Assembly (NCBI GenBank): GCA_002413665.1
Contig: DHXK01000013.1
Span: forward strand, 1-12,466
DNA from: Legionellales bacterium UBA5158
Lineage (GTDB): Bacteria; Pseudomonadota; Gammaproteobacteria; DSM-16500
Length of the DNA: 12,466 bases
Direction of reading: 5' to 3'
Below the pieces are notes generated by a model. It searched no databases, was not told the origin of the DNA, and worked only from the letters and a program-made list of their open reading frames with translations. Positions within the stretch are counted from its first letter, which is position 1, and every line of letters begins with the position of its first letter. Of this stretch, positions 6,714-12,466 are shown in pieces. The translations under genes and the position numbers were made by a program.

Positions 6714-9285
6714 AAAAAAAAATTCCACTCAATCATTCTTAAGTACGAACGACCTTCGTAGCTCATTTTTACATTATTTCCAAGAAAATAAGCACGAAAT
6801 TGTCGCTAGCAGTTCTCTTATCCCCGGCACTGATCCTACATTATTATTTACCAATGCAGGCATGGTTCAATTCAAAGATGTCTTATTAGGCAAAGAGGAT
6901 CGCCCTTACAAACGCGCCACTTCTTCACAACGTTGCGTGCGCGCTGGCGGCAAGCACAACGACTTAGAAAATGTTGGTTACACTGCACGTCATCATACTT
7001 TTTTCGAAATGCTCGGCAATTTCAGCTTTGGTGATTACTTCAAACGTGAAGCGATTCAATATGCTTGGACTTATTTAACAGATGTACTGCAATTACCCGC
7101 AGAAAAATTATGGGTCACAGTTTACAAAGATGACAATGAAGCGGCTGATATTTGGTTAAAAGAATTAAAAATAGACCCTACCCGTTTTAGTCGTTGCGAT
7201 GAAGATAACTTTTGGTCCATGGGGCCCACAGGACCTTGCGGACCTTGCACAGAAATATTTTATGATCATGGCCCTGACATCGCTGGCGGCCCTCCCGGCA
7301 GTCCTGATGCTGATGGCGATCGCTATATTGAAATTTGGAATTTAGTTTTCATGCAATATGATCGCGCTACTGATGGCACGCTAACACCTTTACCTAAACC
7401 TTCCATTGATACGGGAATGGGATTAGAGCGTATTGCAGCAGTCATGCAAGGCGTACACAATAATTATGATATCGATTTATTCCAAGATTTAATAAAAGCT
7501 ATTGCGGCTCTGGCAAATACTCAGGACCTCACCAATACTTCTTTACGTGTGATTGCAGATCATATTCGCTCATGTGCCTTTTTAATTACAGACGGTGTCA
7601 TTCCAAGTAATGAAGGGCGCGGCTATGTATTACGCCGAATTATTCGTCGTGCATTACGACATGGGAATGCTCTGGGTTTAACAGATACCTTTTTCTATAA
7701 ACTGGCAAAACCTTTAGTCTTAGCAATGGGTGATGCTTATCCTGAACTCACCAAAGCACAATCACATATTGAAAAAACTTTATTACATGAAGAAGAACAA
7801 TTCAGCCTGACATTAACTCACGGTTTAAAGCATTTTGATCAAGCAGTGAGTGAGTTAAAAACAAATTTAATTCCTGGTGATATCATTTTTAAATTGTATG
7901 ACACGTATGGTTTTCCAGTGGATTTAACGGCGGATATCGCACGTGAACGCGGCCTTGTTGTGGATCATGAAGGCTTTGAAAAATCCATGGATGAACAACG
8001 CCAACGCTCACGCTCATCTAGCAAATTTGCCGCAGATTACAGTACAGGCGCTAACATCAGCGAACCTACAGAATTTATAGGTTATAAAAATCTACTTGAG
8101 ACATCTAAAGTTATCGCTCTTTATCGTGATGGAATCGCAGTTGAATCACTCAGCGCTGATGAAAAAGGTTCTGTTATTTTAAGCCGCACACCTTTTTACG
8201 CAGAATCCGGCGGACAAGTTGGCGACCAAGGTTTATTACAAAACGCATCCAGTTTATTTCGCGTAACAGATACTGTTAAACAAGGTCATGCACATGTGCA
8301 CCTAGGCCTATTAGAAAAAGGGCTATTAAAAATAGGCGACACTCTAGCTGCAGAAGTCGATTCAGAACGTCGCGCAGCCACTGTTTTAAATCACACAGCG
8401 ACACACATTTTACATATGGTATTGCGACAAATATTAGGCGAGCACGTTTTGCAAAAAGGTTCCTTAGTCGATCCAGATCGTTTGCGTTTTGACTTCGCGC
8501 ATACCTCACCACTGACTTCTGATGAAATAAAATTAATTGAGCAACGCGTCAACCAAGAAATTCGCGCCAACCATGAAGCCAGTGTTCACGAAACAACTCC
8601 AGAAGACGCTATTGCGAATGGTGCGATGGGTTTATTCGGAGAAAAATATGGTGACAAAGTTCGTGTCGTACGTTTCGGTGACTCCCAAGAATTATGCGGT
8701 GGGACACATGCTCACCATACTGGAGATGTCGGTCTCTTTAAAATAACCTCTGAGTCAGGTGTGGCTGCAGGAATACGTCGTATTGAAGCAGTGACAGGTG
8801 CAGGAGCTTTACGTTGGATAGAACAATGTGAACAGGCAGCTAAACAAAAATTACATACTGCAGATGAGCGTGTTCGCGCTTTAGAAAAACAATTGGATCA
8901 ATTGAAAGAAAAATTAGCGAGCAACAACGCTCAAGACTTAGTTTTTCAGGCGCAAGACATAGCTGGCATAAAAGTATTAGCTGCAAAACTCGAAGGCATG
9001 GATGCTAAGTCTTTACGCACCGCTGTTGATCAATTAAAAAATAAATTAGGTGAAGCAGTGATTGCTTTAGCCAACAGTCACGATGGCAAAGTCACTATAG
9101 TGGCAGGCGTCACTAAAAATCTAACACATAAGGTGAAAGCCGGTGAGCTTGTCAGCATGTTAGCAGCTCAAGTAGGCGGCAAAGGCGGCGGCAGGCCAGA
9201 CATGGCTGAGGCCGGCGGAAATCAACCTGAACATTTAGATCAGGCTTTAGCTTCGGTTTATACGTGGATTGCAGATAAACTATAG
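6706..9285 (+). CDS. alaS: Alanine-tRNA ligase AlaRS
   Basis: AlaRS charges tRNA-Ala and edits Ser/Gly mischarging. The 859-residue protein has the complete bacterial layout. The class II aminoacylation core is first (SSSLIPGTDPTLLFTNAGM, TSQRCVRAGGKHNDLENVG, TGPCGPCTEIFYDHG, DTGMGLERIAAVMQG). The tRNA-recognition region follows (RVIADHIRSCAFLI, RGYVLRRIIRRALRHGN). The editing domain carries zinc ligands H563-x3-H567 and C664-x3-H668. A coiled coil (about 710-750) precedes the C-Ala domain, which ends in GGKGGGRPDMAEAGG. The start is taken at ATG 6706; ATG 6697 would add MQV, and a frame reaching back to 6577 is only a shadow inside recX. Codons 3-6 lie in a run of 11 A that also contains the recX stop. 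The overlap with recX suggests coupled translation in a recA-recX-alaS operon. Confidence 0.98.
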   Translation: MTKKKNSTQSFLSTNDLRSSFLHYFQENKHEIVASSSLIPGTDPTLLFTNAGMVQFKDVLLGKEDRPYKRATSSQRCVRAGGKHNDLENVGYTARHHTFFEMLGNFSFGDYFKREAIQYAWTYLTDVLQLPAEKLWVTVYKDDNEAADIWLKELKIDPTRFSRCDEDNFWSMGPTGPCGPCTEIFYDHGPDIAGGPPGSPDADGDRYIEIWNLVFMQYDRATDGTLTPLPKPSIDTGMGLERIAAVMQGVHNNYDIDLFQDLIKAIAALANTQDLTNTSLRVIADHIRSCAFLITDGVIPSNEGRGYVLRRIIRRALRHGNALGLTDTFFYKLAKPLVLAMGDAYPELTKAQSHIEKTLLHEEEQFSLTLTHGLKHFDQAVSELKTNLIPGDIIFKLYDTYGFPVDLTADIARERGLVVDHEGFEKSMDEQRQRSRSSSKFAADYSTGANISEPTEFIGYKNLLETSKVIALYRDGIAVESLSADEKGSVILSRTPFYAESGGQVGDQGLLQNASSLFRVTDTVKQGHAHVHLGLLEKGLLKIGDTLAAEVDSERRAATVLNHTATHILHMVLRQILGEHVLQKGSLVDPDRLRFDFAHTSPLTSDEIKLIEQRVNQEIRANHEASVHETTPEDAIANGAMGLFGEKYGDKVRVVRFGDSQELCGGTHAHHTGDVGLFKITSESGVAAGIRRIEAVTGAGALRWIEQCEQAAKQKLHTADERVRALEKQLDQLKEKLASNNAQDLVFQAQDIAGIKVLAAKLEGMDAKSLRTAVDQLKNKLGEAVIALANSHDGKVTIVAGVTKNLTHKVKAGELVSMLAAQVGGKGGGRPDMAEAGGNQPEHLDQALASVYTWIADKL

Positions 9286-9298
9286 AAGCATTTTTCCG

Positions 9299-9320
9299 CC
9301 TCTCTCCTTGTGGGAGAAGG
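9299..9320. repeat. Intergenic palindrome after alaS
   Basis: CCTCTCTCC and GGAGAAGG pair around a TTGTG loop with one bulged C, giving a strong hairpin 14 nt after the alaS stop. No T-tract follows, so a simple intrinsic terminator is unlikely. The pyrimidine-rich CTCTCC-TTGTG-GGAGA form resembles short palindromes often dispersed between proteobacterial genes. Only one copy is in this window. Confidence 0.4.
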
Positions 9321-9407
9321 GAAATAGCTATGACTATATAGATGCTTTATAACTAGACAACTCCCCTGGCATCCAGCATCATATAAGTAACAAATACGGA
9401 ATCAATC

Positions 9408-10658
9408 ATGGCATTATTAGTTCAAAAATTTGGCGGCAGTTCTGTTGGAACAATAGATCGCATTCAACAAATCGCTGCTAAAGTAATCAAAGCTAAGCAA
9501 TTAGGCCATGATATTGTTGTGGTTGTTTCTGCTATGTATGGCGAAACAGATCGTCTCATACAATTAGCACAAGCATTAAGCCCAGAACCCAACCCCCGTG
9601 AATATGATATTTTAGTAGCAACCGGCGAACAAGCCTCCATGGCTCTACTCACCATCGCCCTCACCCATAACAATTGCTCTTCCCGCTCCTATACCGGCGC
9701 TCAAGCGGGAATTATTACCGATAACGTACATAATAAAGCCCGCATAATAGACGTCAAAACAGACGCTATCCGCAAAGATTTAGCCAATGGTCACGTGATC
9801 GTGGTAGCAGGCTTCCAAGGCATAGGCACGAATGGCGAGACCACTACGCTGGGTCGTGGCGGTTCAGATACTACTGCTGTTGCATTGGCAGCTGCTTTGC
9901 AAGCAGAAGAGTGTCAAATTTTTACCGATGTCGATGGTGTGTACACAACCGATCCAAGAATGATTCCCGAAGCGCGTCTAATTTCTCAAATTAGTTATGA
10001 AGAAATGCTAGAGATGGCCAGCCTCGGTGCAAAAGTTTTGCAAATGCGCTCTGTTGAAATCGCCAGCAGGCATAATGTCCCAGTGCGCGTCTTATCTAGT
10101 TTTACTGATGGTCCGGGCACTTTAGTGACCCTTGAGGAAAAAATTATGAAAAAGCGTTTAGTCTCAGGCATTGCCTTTAGTCGTGAAGAAGCTCTCATTT
10201 CGCTGTCTGGCGTGCCAAACCGCGCAGGCATCGAGGGTCATATTCTAGGCTTAATCAGCGAAGCCAACATTGAAATTGATATGATTGCTCAAAATGCCAC
10301 AGGTGAGCAAAATACCGACTTCACTTTTACCATGCATCGCACAGATTATCCTAAAGCCCTTAAACTCGCAGCCCAACTTGCCGCCGAATTAGGCGCAGGA
10401 ACCGTCAGAAGCACCGCTAGCGTTGCGAAACTATCATTAGTTGGTATAGGCATGCGCTCGCATACTGGCGTAGCTAGCACCATGTTCAAAGCGTTAGGCA
10501 ATGCGAATATTAATATTCAAATGATCACGACCTCTGAAATAAAGATTTCTGTCGTGATCGAAGAAGATTGTTTAGAGCTAGGGGTTCGTGCCGTTCACCA
10601 AGCTTTTGAGCTAGATCAGGCCACCTCTGAGAAATTTCCTGCCTATATGGAGATCTAA
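9408..10658 (+). CDS. lysC: Aspartate kinase LysC
   Basis: Aspartokinase phosphorylates aspartate, the first step to diaminopimelate/lysine, threonine and methionine. The 416-residue protein is a stand-alone enzyme of the Pseudomonas/Bacillus type. The kinase domain has KFGGSSVG (7-14), ATGEQAS (71-77), TTTLGRGGSDTTA (145-157) and TDVDGVYTTDPR (173-184). Tandem ACT domains for feedback control fill about 262-416 (ISLSGVPNRAG, KLSLVGIGMRSHTGVA, NINIQMITTSEIKISV). The ATG at 9408 follows ACGGA with 7-nt spacing. M247 (ATG 10146) has a strong GAGGA at 10134-10138 just upstream, so a separate regulatory beta chain is likely. The gene lies between alaS and csrA, an arrangement I also recall from Pseudomonas. 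The 122-bp gap after alaS holds a palindrome and a weak TATAAC (9348-9353). Confidence 0.97.
   Translation: MALLVQKFGGSSVGTIDRIQQIAAKVIKAKQLGHDIVVVVSAMYGETDRLIQLAQALSPEPNPREYDILVATGEQASMALLTIALTHNNCSSRSYTGAQAGIITDNVHNKARIIDVKTDAIRKDLANGHVIVVAGFQGIGTNGETTTLGRGGSDTTAVALAAALQAEECQIFTDVDGVYTTDPRMIPEARLISQISYEEMLEMASLGAKVLQMRSVEIASRHNVPVRVLSSFTDGPGTLVTLEEKIMKKRLVSGIAFSREEALISLSGVPNRAGIEGHILGLISEANIEIDMIAQNATGEQNTDFTFTMHRTDYPKALKLAAQLAAELGAGTVRSTASVAKLSLVGIGMRSHTGVASTMFKALGNANINIQMITTSEIKISVVIEEDCLELGVRAVHQAFELDQATSEKFPAYMEI
10146..10658 (+). CDS. Probable in-frame aspartokinase beta subunit (internal start in lysC)
   Basis: ATG 10146 (codon 247 of lysC) is preceded by GAGGAAAA, with 7 nt between GAGGA and the ATG. 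This is a better ribosome binding site than that of the full gene. The product would be 170 residues consisting only of the ACT regulatory region. In Bacillus subtilis and Corynebacterium glutamicum, alpha2beta2 aspartokinases are made this way from an in-frame start at about the same place. Expression here is inference. Confidence 0.5.
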   Translation: MKKRLVSGIAFSREEALISLSGVPNRAGIEGHILGLISEANIEIDMIAQNATGEQNTDFTFTMHRTDYPKALKLAAQLAAELGAGTVRSTASVAKLSLVGIGMRSHTGVASTMFKALGNANINIQMITTSEIKISVVIEEDCLELGVRAVHQAFELDQATSEKFPAYMEI

Positions 10659-10774
10659 AGAGGCTTATTTCATCCTCGCAGCCCCCTAATGGTCTGGATT
10701 GTGAGACAATTTGATAATAGACGAAAGAATTTGTAAATCCTGTTTGCACTAAGCTGTCATATTGTTTACCATGG

Positions 10775-10888
10775 CGGACTTCGATATTTAGCTGTTTATA
10801 AGAAAGAGATCGTTAAAAGTATCCCTTAGGGAGATACTTCAAGGAAGCAACACTTTATAACAGGGTAGTTTTTGAAGGAGATGGACTA
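10775..10888 (+). promoter_or_regulatory. csrA leader with GGA motifs and a hairpin; likely CsrA autoregulation site
   Basis: The region before csrA has GGA at 10776, 10830, 10843, 10877 and 10883. The fourth lies within the Shine-Dalgarno AAGGAG (10875-10880) and the fifth between it and the ATG. GGA is the core of the CsrA recognition element. A hairpin AAGTATC / GATACTT (10817-10823 with 10833-10839), extended by CC/GG around a bulged A, carries the 10830 GGA in its 3' arm. This resembles the E. coli csrA leader, where CsrA blocks its own translation. No strong promoter stands out; weak -10-like hexamers are TATAAG (10797-10802) and TATAAC (10856-10861). Confidence 0.5.
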
Positions 10889-11110
10889 ATGCTTATTTTA
10901 ACGCGACGTGTAGGCGAAACACTAATTATCGGTGATGACGTAGTCATTACAGTATTAGGTATTAAAGGTAATCAAGTACGCATTGGAATTAACGCGCCAA
11001 AAGATGTGTCCGTTCATCGAGAAGAGATTTATCAACGTATACAGCAAGAAAAAAATGCTACTCCAACCGGTGGCATTGAAGAAAAGAAAAGCGAAGATAA
11101 AGAAGAGTAA
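10889..11110 (+). CDS. csrA: Carbon storage regulator CsrA (RsmA)
   Basis: CsrA is a small dimeric RNA-binding protein that represses or stabilises mRNAs by binding GGA sites in leaders. The first 54 residues are nearly identical to E. coli CsrA: MLILTRRVGETLIIGDDV, then GIKGNQVRIGINAPKDVSV, then HREEIYQRIQ. The RNA-contacting L4, R6 and R44 are present. The protein is 73 residues, longer than the usual 61-65, because of a charged tail after TPTGG (EEKKSEDKEE). Translation starts at ATG 10889 with AAGGAG 8 nt upstream. It precedes tRNA-Ser(GCU) and tRNA-Arg(ACG), as csrA does in E. coli. It is the probable housekeeping CsrA; many Legionellales carry additional copies. Confidence 0.97.
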   Translation: MLILTRRVGETLIIGDDVVITVLGIKGNQVRIGINAPKDVSVHREEIYQRIQQEKNATPTGGIEEKKSEDKEE

Positions 11111-11133
11111 CTGTTAGTTTTAGCGTTTTTTTA

Positions 11134-11158
11134 CTTAGTTTGCTGTTTTAAAACTAAG
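11134..11158. other. Inverted repeat between csrA and tRNA-Ser
   Basis: CTTAGTTT (11134-11141) and AAACTAAG (11151-11158) are perfect complements with a 9-nt spacer. No T-run follows; a T7 run (11126-11132) lies just before it. It could be a 3'-end hairpin of csrA or a processing signal ahead of the tRNA. The role is undecided. Confidence 0.35.
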
Positions 11159-11162
11159 GTCC

Positions 11163-11255
11163 GGAGAGATGGCCGAGTGGCTGAAGGCGCTCCCCTGCTA
11201 AGGGAGTATGGGGTGTTAAGCTCCATCTAGGGTTCGAATCCCTATCTCTCCGCCA
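11163..11255 (+). tRNA. tRNA-Ser(GCU)
   Basis: The acceptor stem GGAGAGA (11163-11169) pairs with TCTCTCC (11245-11251). It is followed by discriminator G and an encoded CCA. The anticodon stem CTCCC/GGGAG encloses CTGCTAA, giving anticodon GCT at 11197-11199 (reads AGC/AGU). A long variable arm (TATGGGGTGTTAAGCTCCAT region) and the T-loop GGTTCGAATCC are present, as expected for a class II tRNA. Confidence 0.97.
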
Positions 11256-11283
11256 CATTTATAGCAACACCGTTAGAAACTTA

Positions 11284-11312
11284 TTGAAATTACGAATGAT
11301 AGTTGGTTTAAT
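11284..11312 (+). promoter_or_regulatory. Sigma-70-type promoter for tRNA-Arg
   Basis: TTGAAA (11284-11289) and TTTAAT (11307-11312) each match the consensus at 5/6 and are separated by exactly 17 nt. Transcription would begin near 11319, about 50 nt before the tRNA. The ACGCC just after the -10 gives a GC-rich discriminator, as is common in stringently controlled stable-RNA promoters. tRNA-Arg can thus be transcribed independently of csrA and tRNA-Ser. Confidence 0.55.
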
Positions 11313-11370
11313 ACGCCTCCAAGCAATCCCAACATTTCTGGTTTTTAATTCTTCATTTCCCAGTCAAAGC

Positions 11371-11447
11371 GCGCCCGTAGCTCAGTTGGATAGAGTACTT
11401 GGCTACGAACCAAGGGGTCGGGAGTTCGAATCTCTCCGGGCGCACCA
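11371..11447 (+). tRNA. tRNA-Arg(ACG)
   Basis: The acceptor GCGCCCG (11371-11377) pairs with CGGGCGC (11437-11443), followed by A and an encoded CCA. The D arm is AGCTCAGTTGGATAGAGT. The anticodon stem CTTGG/CCAAG encloses CTACGAA, giving anticodon ACG at 11405-11407, read as ICG after deamination. The T arm GGAGTTCGAATCTCTCC is intact. The gene borders an integrase remnant, so its 3' end is the likely former attachment site of an integrated element. Confidence 0.97.
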
Positions 11448-11467
11448 CTTAATCCCAGTTAAATCAA

Positions 11468-11797
11468 TCAGTTAGCACCATTCAGCGATGCTCCGCTGGA
11501 GGCCTCAAAAGCAGACTGTAGGGAAATTGTAACGTTAACCCTTTCCGCAGCCTCTCTTAAATGATTACTACTGAGATGTGCGTAACGTAACACCATCTCG
11601 AAACTTCTCCATCCACCTAGCTGTTGCAGCTCTTGCAAAGACGTTCCATTCTGCACATGCCAACTTGCCCAAGTGTGGCGCAAATCATGCCAACGAAAAT
11701 TTTCAATCTCTGCTCTTATCAGTGCTTTTCTCCAAGCCTTAGTATTGCACTGAACGATAGGCCTGCCACTATAAGTGAGCCATGGAAGAAGTATTAC
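11468..11797 (-). pseudogene. Tyrosine recombinase (phage-type integrase), 5'-truncated C-terminal catalytic fragment
   Basis: The minus-strand frame starts after a TGA at 11800-11798 and gives 109 residues to the stop at 11468-11470. It reads LLPWLTYSGRPIV, NTKAWRKAL, then ENFRWHDLRHTWASWHVQNGT. Next come LQELQQLGGWRSFEMVLRYAHLS and a short tail. This is the C-terminal half of a phage integrase: box II H-x-L-R-H (catalytic Arg), the GGW/H position and the nucleophilic Tyr in RYAHLS. Box I Arg, the core-binding and the arm-binding domains are missing, so it should be inactive. A short product from a TTG at 11683 is conceivable but unlikely to matter. Its 3' end points at tRNA-Arg, 20 bp away, which marks a tRNA-targeted element that has decayed. 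Confidence 0.85.
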
Positions 11798-12105
11798 TCA
11801 TGCTTAAAAATTGCATATCATTTGGATTAGTAGAAAATAAAACTCAGAATCTTGTTGGATACGCGCGAGTACTAACTGATGAAATTAAATATGCTTATAT
11901 ATTTGATGTGATGGTAGATGAGAAGCATCGTGGTGAAGGGCTAGGCAAGCAGCTATTAGATGCGATAATTCAACATCCCAAACTACAACATATTAAATAC
12001 TTTGAGCTGACGTGCGTGCCGGAGATGATGGCGTTTTATGAGAATTTCGGGTTTAGTGGGGACTATGGTGAAGTTAGGCCGATGAGATATAGCAGATATG
12101 ATTAA
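11782..12105 (+). pseudogene. GNAT-family N-acetyltransferase, 5'-truncated
   Basis: From ATG 11782 the frame encodes 107 residues. GYARVLTDEIKYAYIFDVMV corresponds to beta strands 2-4 of the GNAT fold. HRGEGLGKQLLDAII carries the acetyl-CoA pyrophosphate motif (R50-G-E-G-L-G55). FYENFGFSG is the usual C-terminal YEkfGF element. Related full-length proteins (the sugar/amine GNAT group with ARVITD...YLCDVFV) run about 135-145 residues, so about 30 N-terminal residues are missing. An in-frame TGA lies just before the ATG, and the missing portion is replaced by the oppositely oriented integrase remnant (overlapping 11782-11797). It is most likely a truncated pseudogene, although the acetyl-CoA core is whole and a short protein could be made. 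Confidence 0.7.
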
Positions 12106-12466
12106 TTCTCAGAGGTTATTAAGCTACACGACCCGTTAACCACCCAAATATCACTTTAAACCTCCCCTGCAACGCTCACCCAAGGTCTTGATGGTAGTTT
12201 TGAGGTTCTCAACCCTGCTGACAATCCAGTAAAAGCTCGTAGACAACCGCATTATGGCAATACTGCAAAAATATACCTCCAATTCACCTAATCCATCCCA
12301 CATCCAATTTAGCATATGTACAACTAAAACACATAAACTAGCTGGATGAAGCAATAAATAATCATTGTATGATTGATAATTTTACAGATAAGCATACACT
12401 ATGCAAATAATAAACAATCAATGATCTTTCCAGTAACCAAGTCTGTAAGCGTTCAGGTACTTTTTT
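12106..12466. other. No recognisable gene; AT-rich scar with small inverted repeats
   Basis: About 360 bp follow the GNAT fragment. A 67-codon minus-strand frame (12354-12151) and a 40-odd-codon plus-strand frame at about 12160-12290 overlap here. Neither has a convincing start or ribosome binding site, and I recognise neither. Near the end are AATCAT-TGT-ATGATT (12360-12374) and GCATA-CAC-TATGC (12392-12404), both perfect short inverted repeats in very AT-rich DNA. They could be a promoter/operator region for a gene beyond the window. Confidence 0.4.

Noticed and set aside
10698..10710. ATTGT-GAG-ACAAT inverted repeat after lysC as an operator
   Set aside because: It has only 5-bp arms in AT-rich DNA, and no promoter element is correctly placed around it.
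12151..12354. 67-codon minus-strand frame at the window end
   Set aside because: There is no ribosome binding site and no family likeness, and a plus-strand open frame overlaps it. Kept only as part of the unassigned region.
1..12466. CRISPR array, toxin-antitoxin pair or defence system
   Set aside because: There are no regularly spaced long repeats, no paired small genes with antitoxin features and no defence-type domains on either strand.

Overview
The window is AT-rich chromosomal DNA from a gammaproteobacterium. MutS, RecA, AlaRS and CsrA align closely with the E. coli proteins from memory. The backbone order pncC - recA - recX - alaS - (lysC) - csrA - tRNA-Ser(GCU) - tRNA-Arg(ACG) is the classical gammaproteobacterial one. 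I see no LexA/SOS box in front of recA, and there is a tandem repeat of PmrA-box form upstream of it. Together these suggest, as inference only, a relative of Legionella/Coxiella (Legionellales).

Layout. Bases 1-129 are the 3' end of an IS256-family transposase. A probable IS terminal repeat follows, then the tail of an open frame that the IS seems to have cut off. On the minus strand, mutS (3807-1246) is followed after 4 nt by a squalene/phytoene-synthase-like gene whose Asp-rich motifs are degenerate. pncC lies divergent from mutS and ends at a strong GC hairpin. That hairpin is shared with an unrecognised convergent 180-residue gene (4956-4414, minus). Between this orphan and recA lies a triple 11-bp repeat with CTTAAG half-sites. 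recA (start 5206), recX and alaS form a tightly overlapping operon. The full recX frame has only a CTG start, which overlaps the recA stop codon. lysC (aspartokinase, with a likely internal start for a regulatory beta chain) and csrA (with several GGA motifs in its leader) follow. Two tRNA genes come next.

The last 1 kb, beyond tRNA-Arg, is a genomic scar. It holds a 5'-truncated tyrosine-recombinase gene abutting a 5'-truncated GNAT acetyltransferase, then about 360 bp without a recognisable gene.

Functionally, the core is DNA repair and recombination (MutS, RecA, RecX) and translation (AlaRS, two tRNAs). It also carries aspartate-family amino-acid synthesis (LysC), NAD salvage (PncC) and global post-transcriptional control (CsrA). 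The accessory parts are the IS end, the orphan gene and the tRNA-linked integration scar. I found no complete new multi-gene system. The most interesting items are the orphan gene with its PmrA-like repeat, the CTG start of recX, the A11 tract at the recX/alaS overlap and the degenerate synthase-like protein behind mutS.
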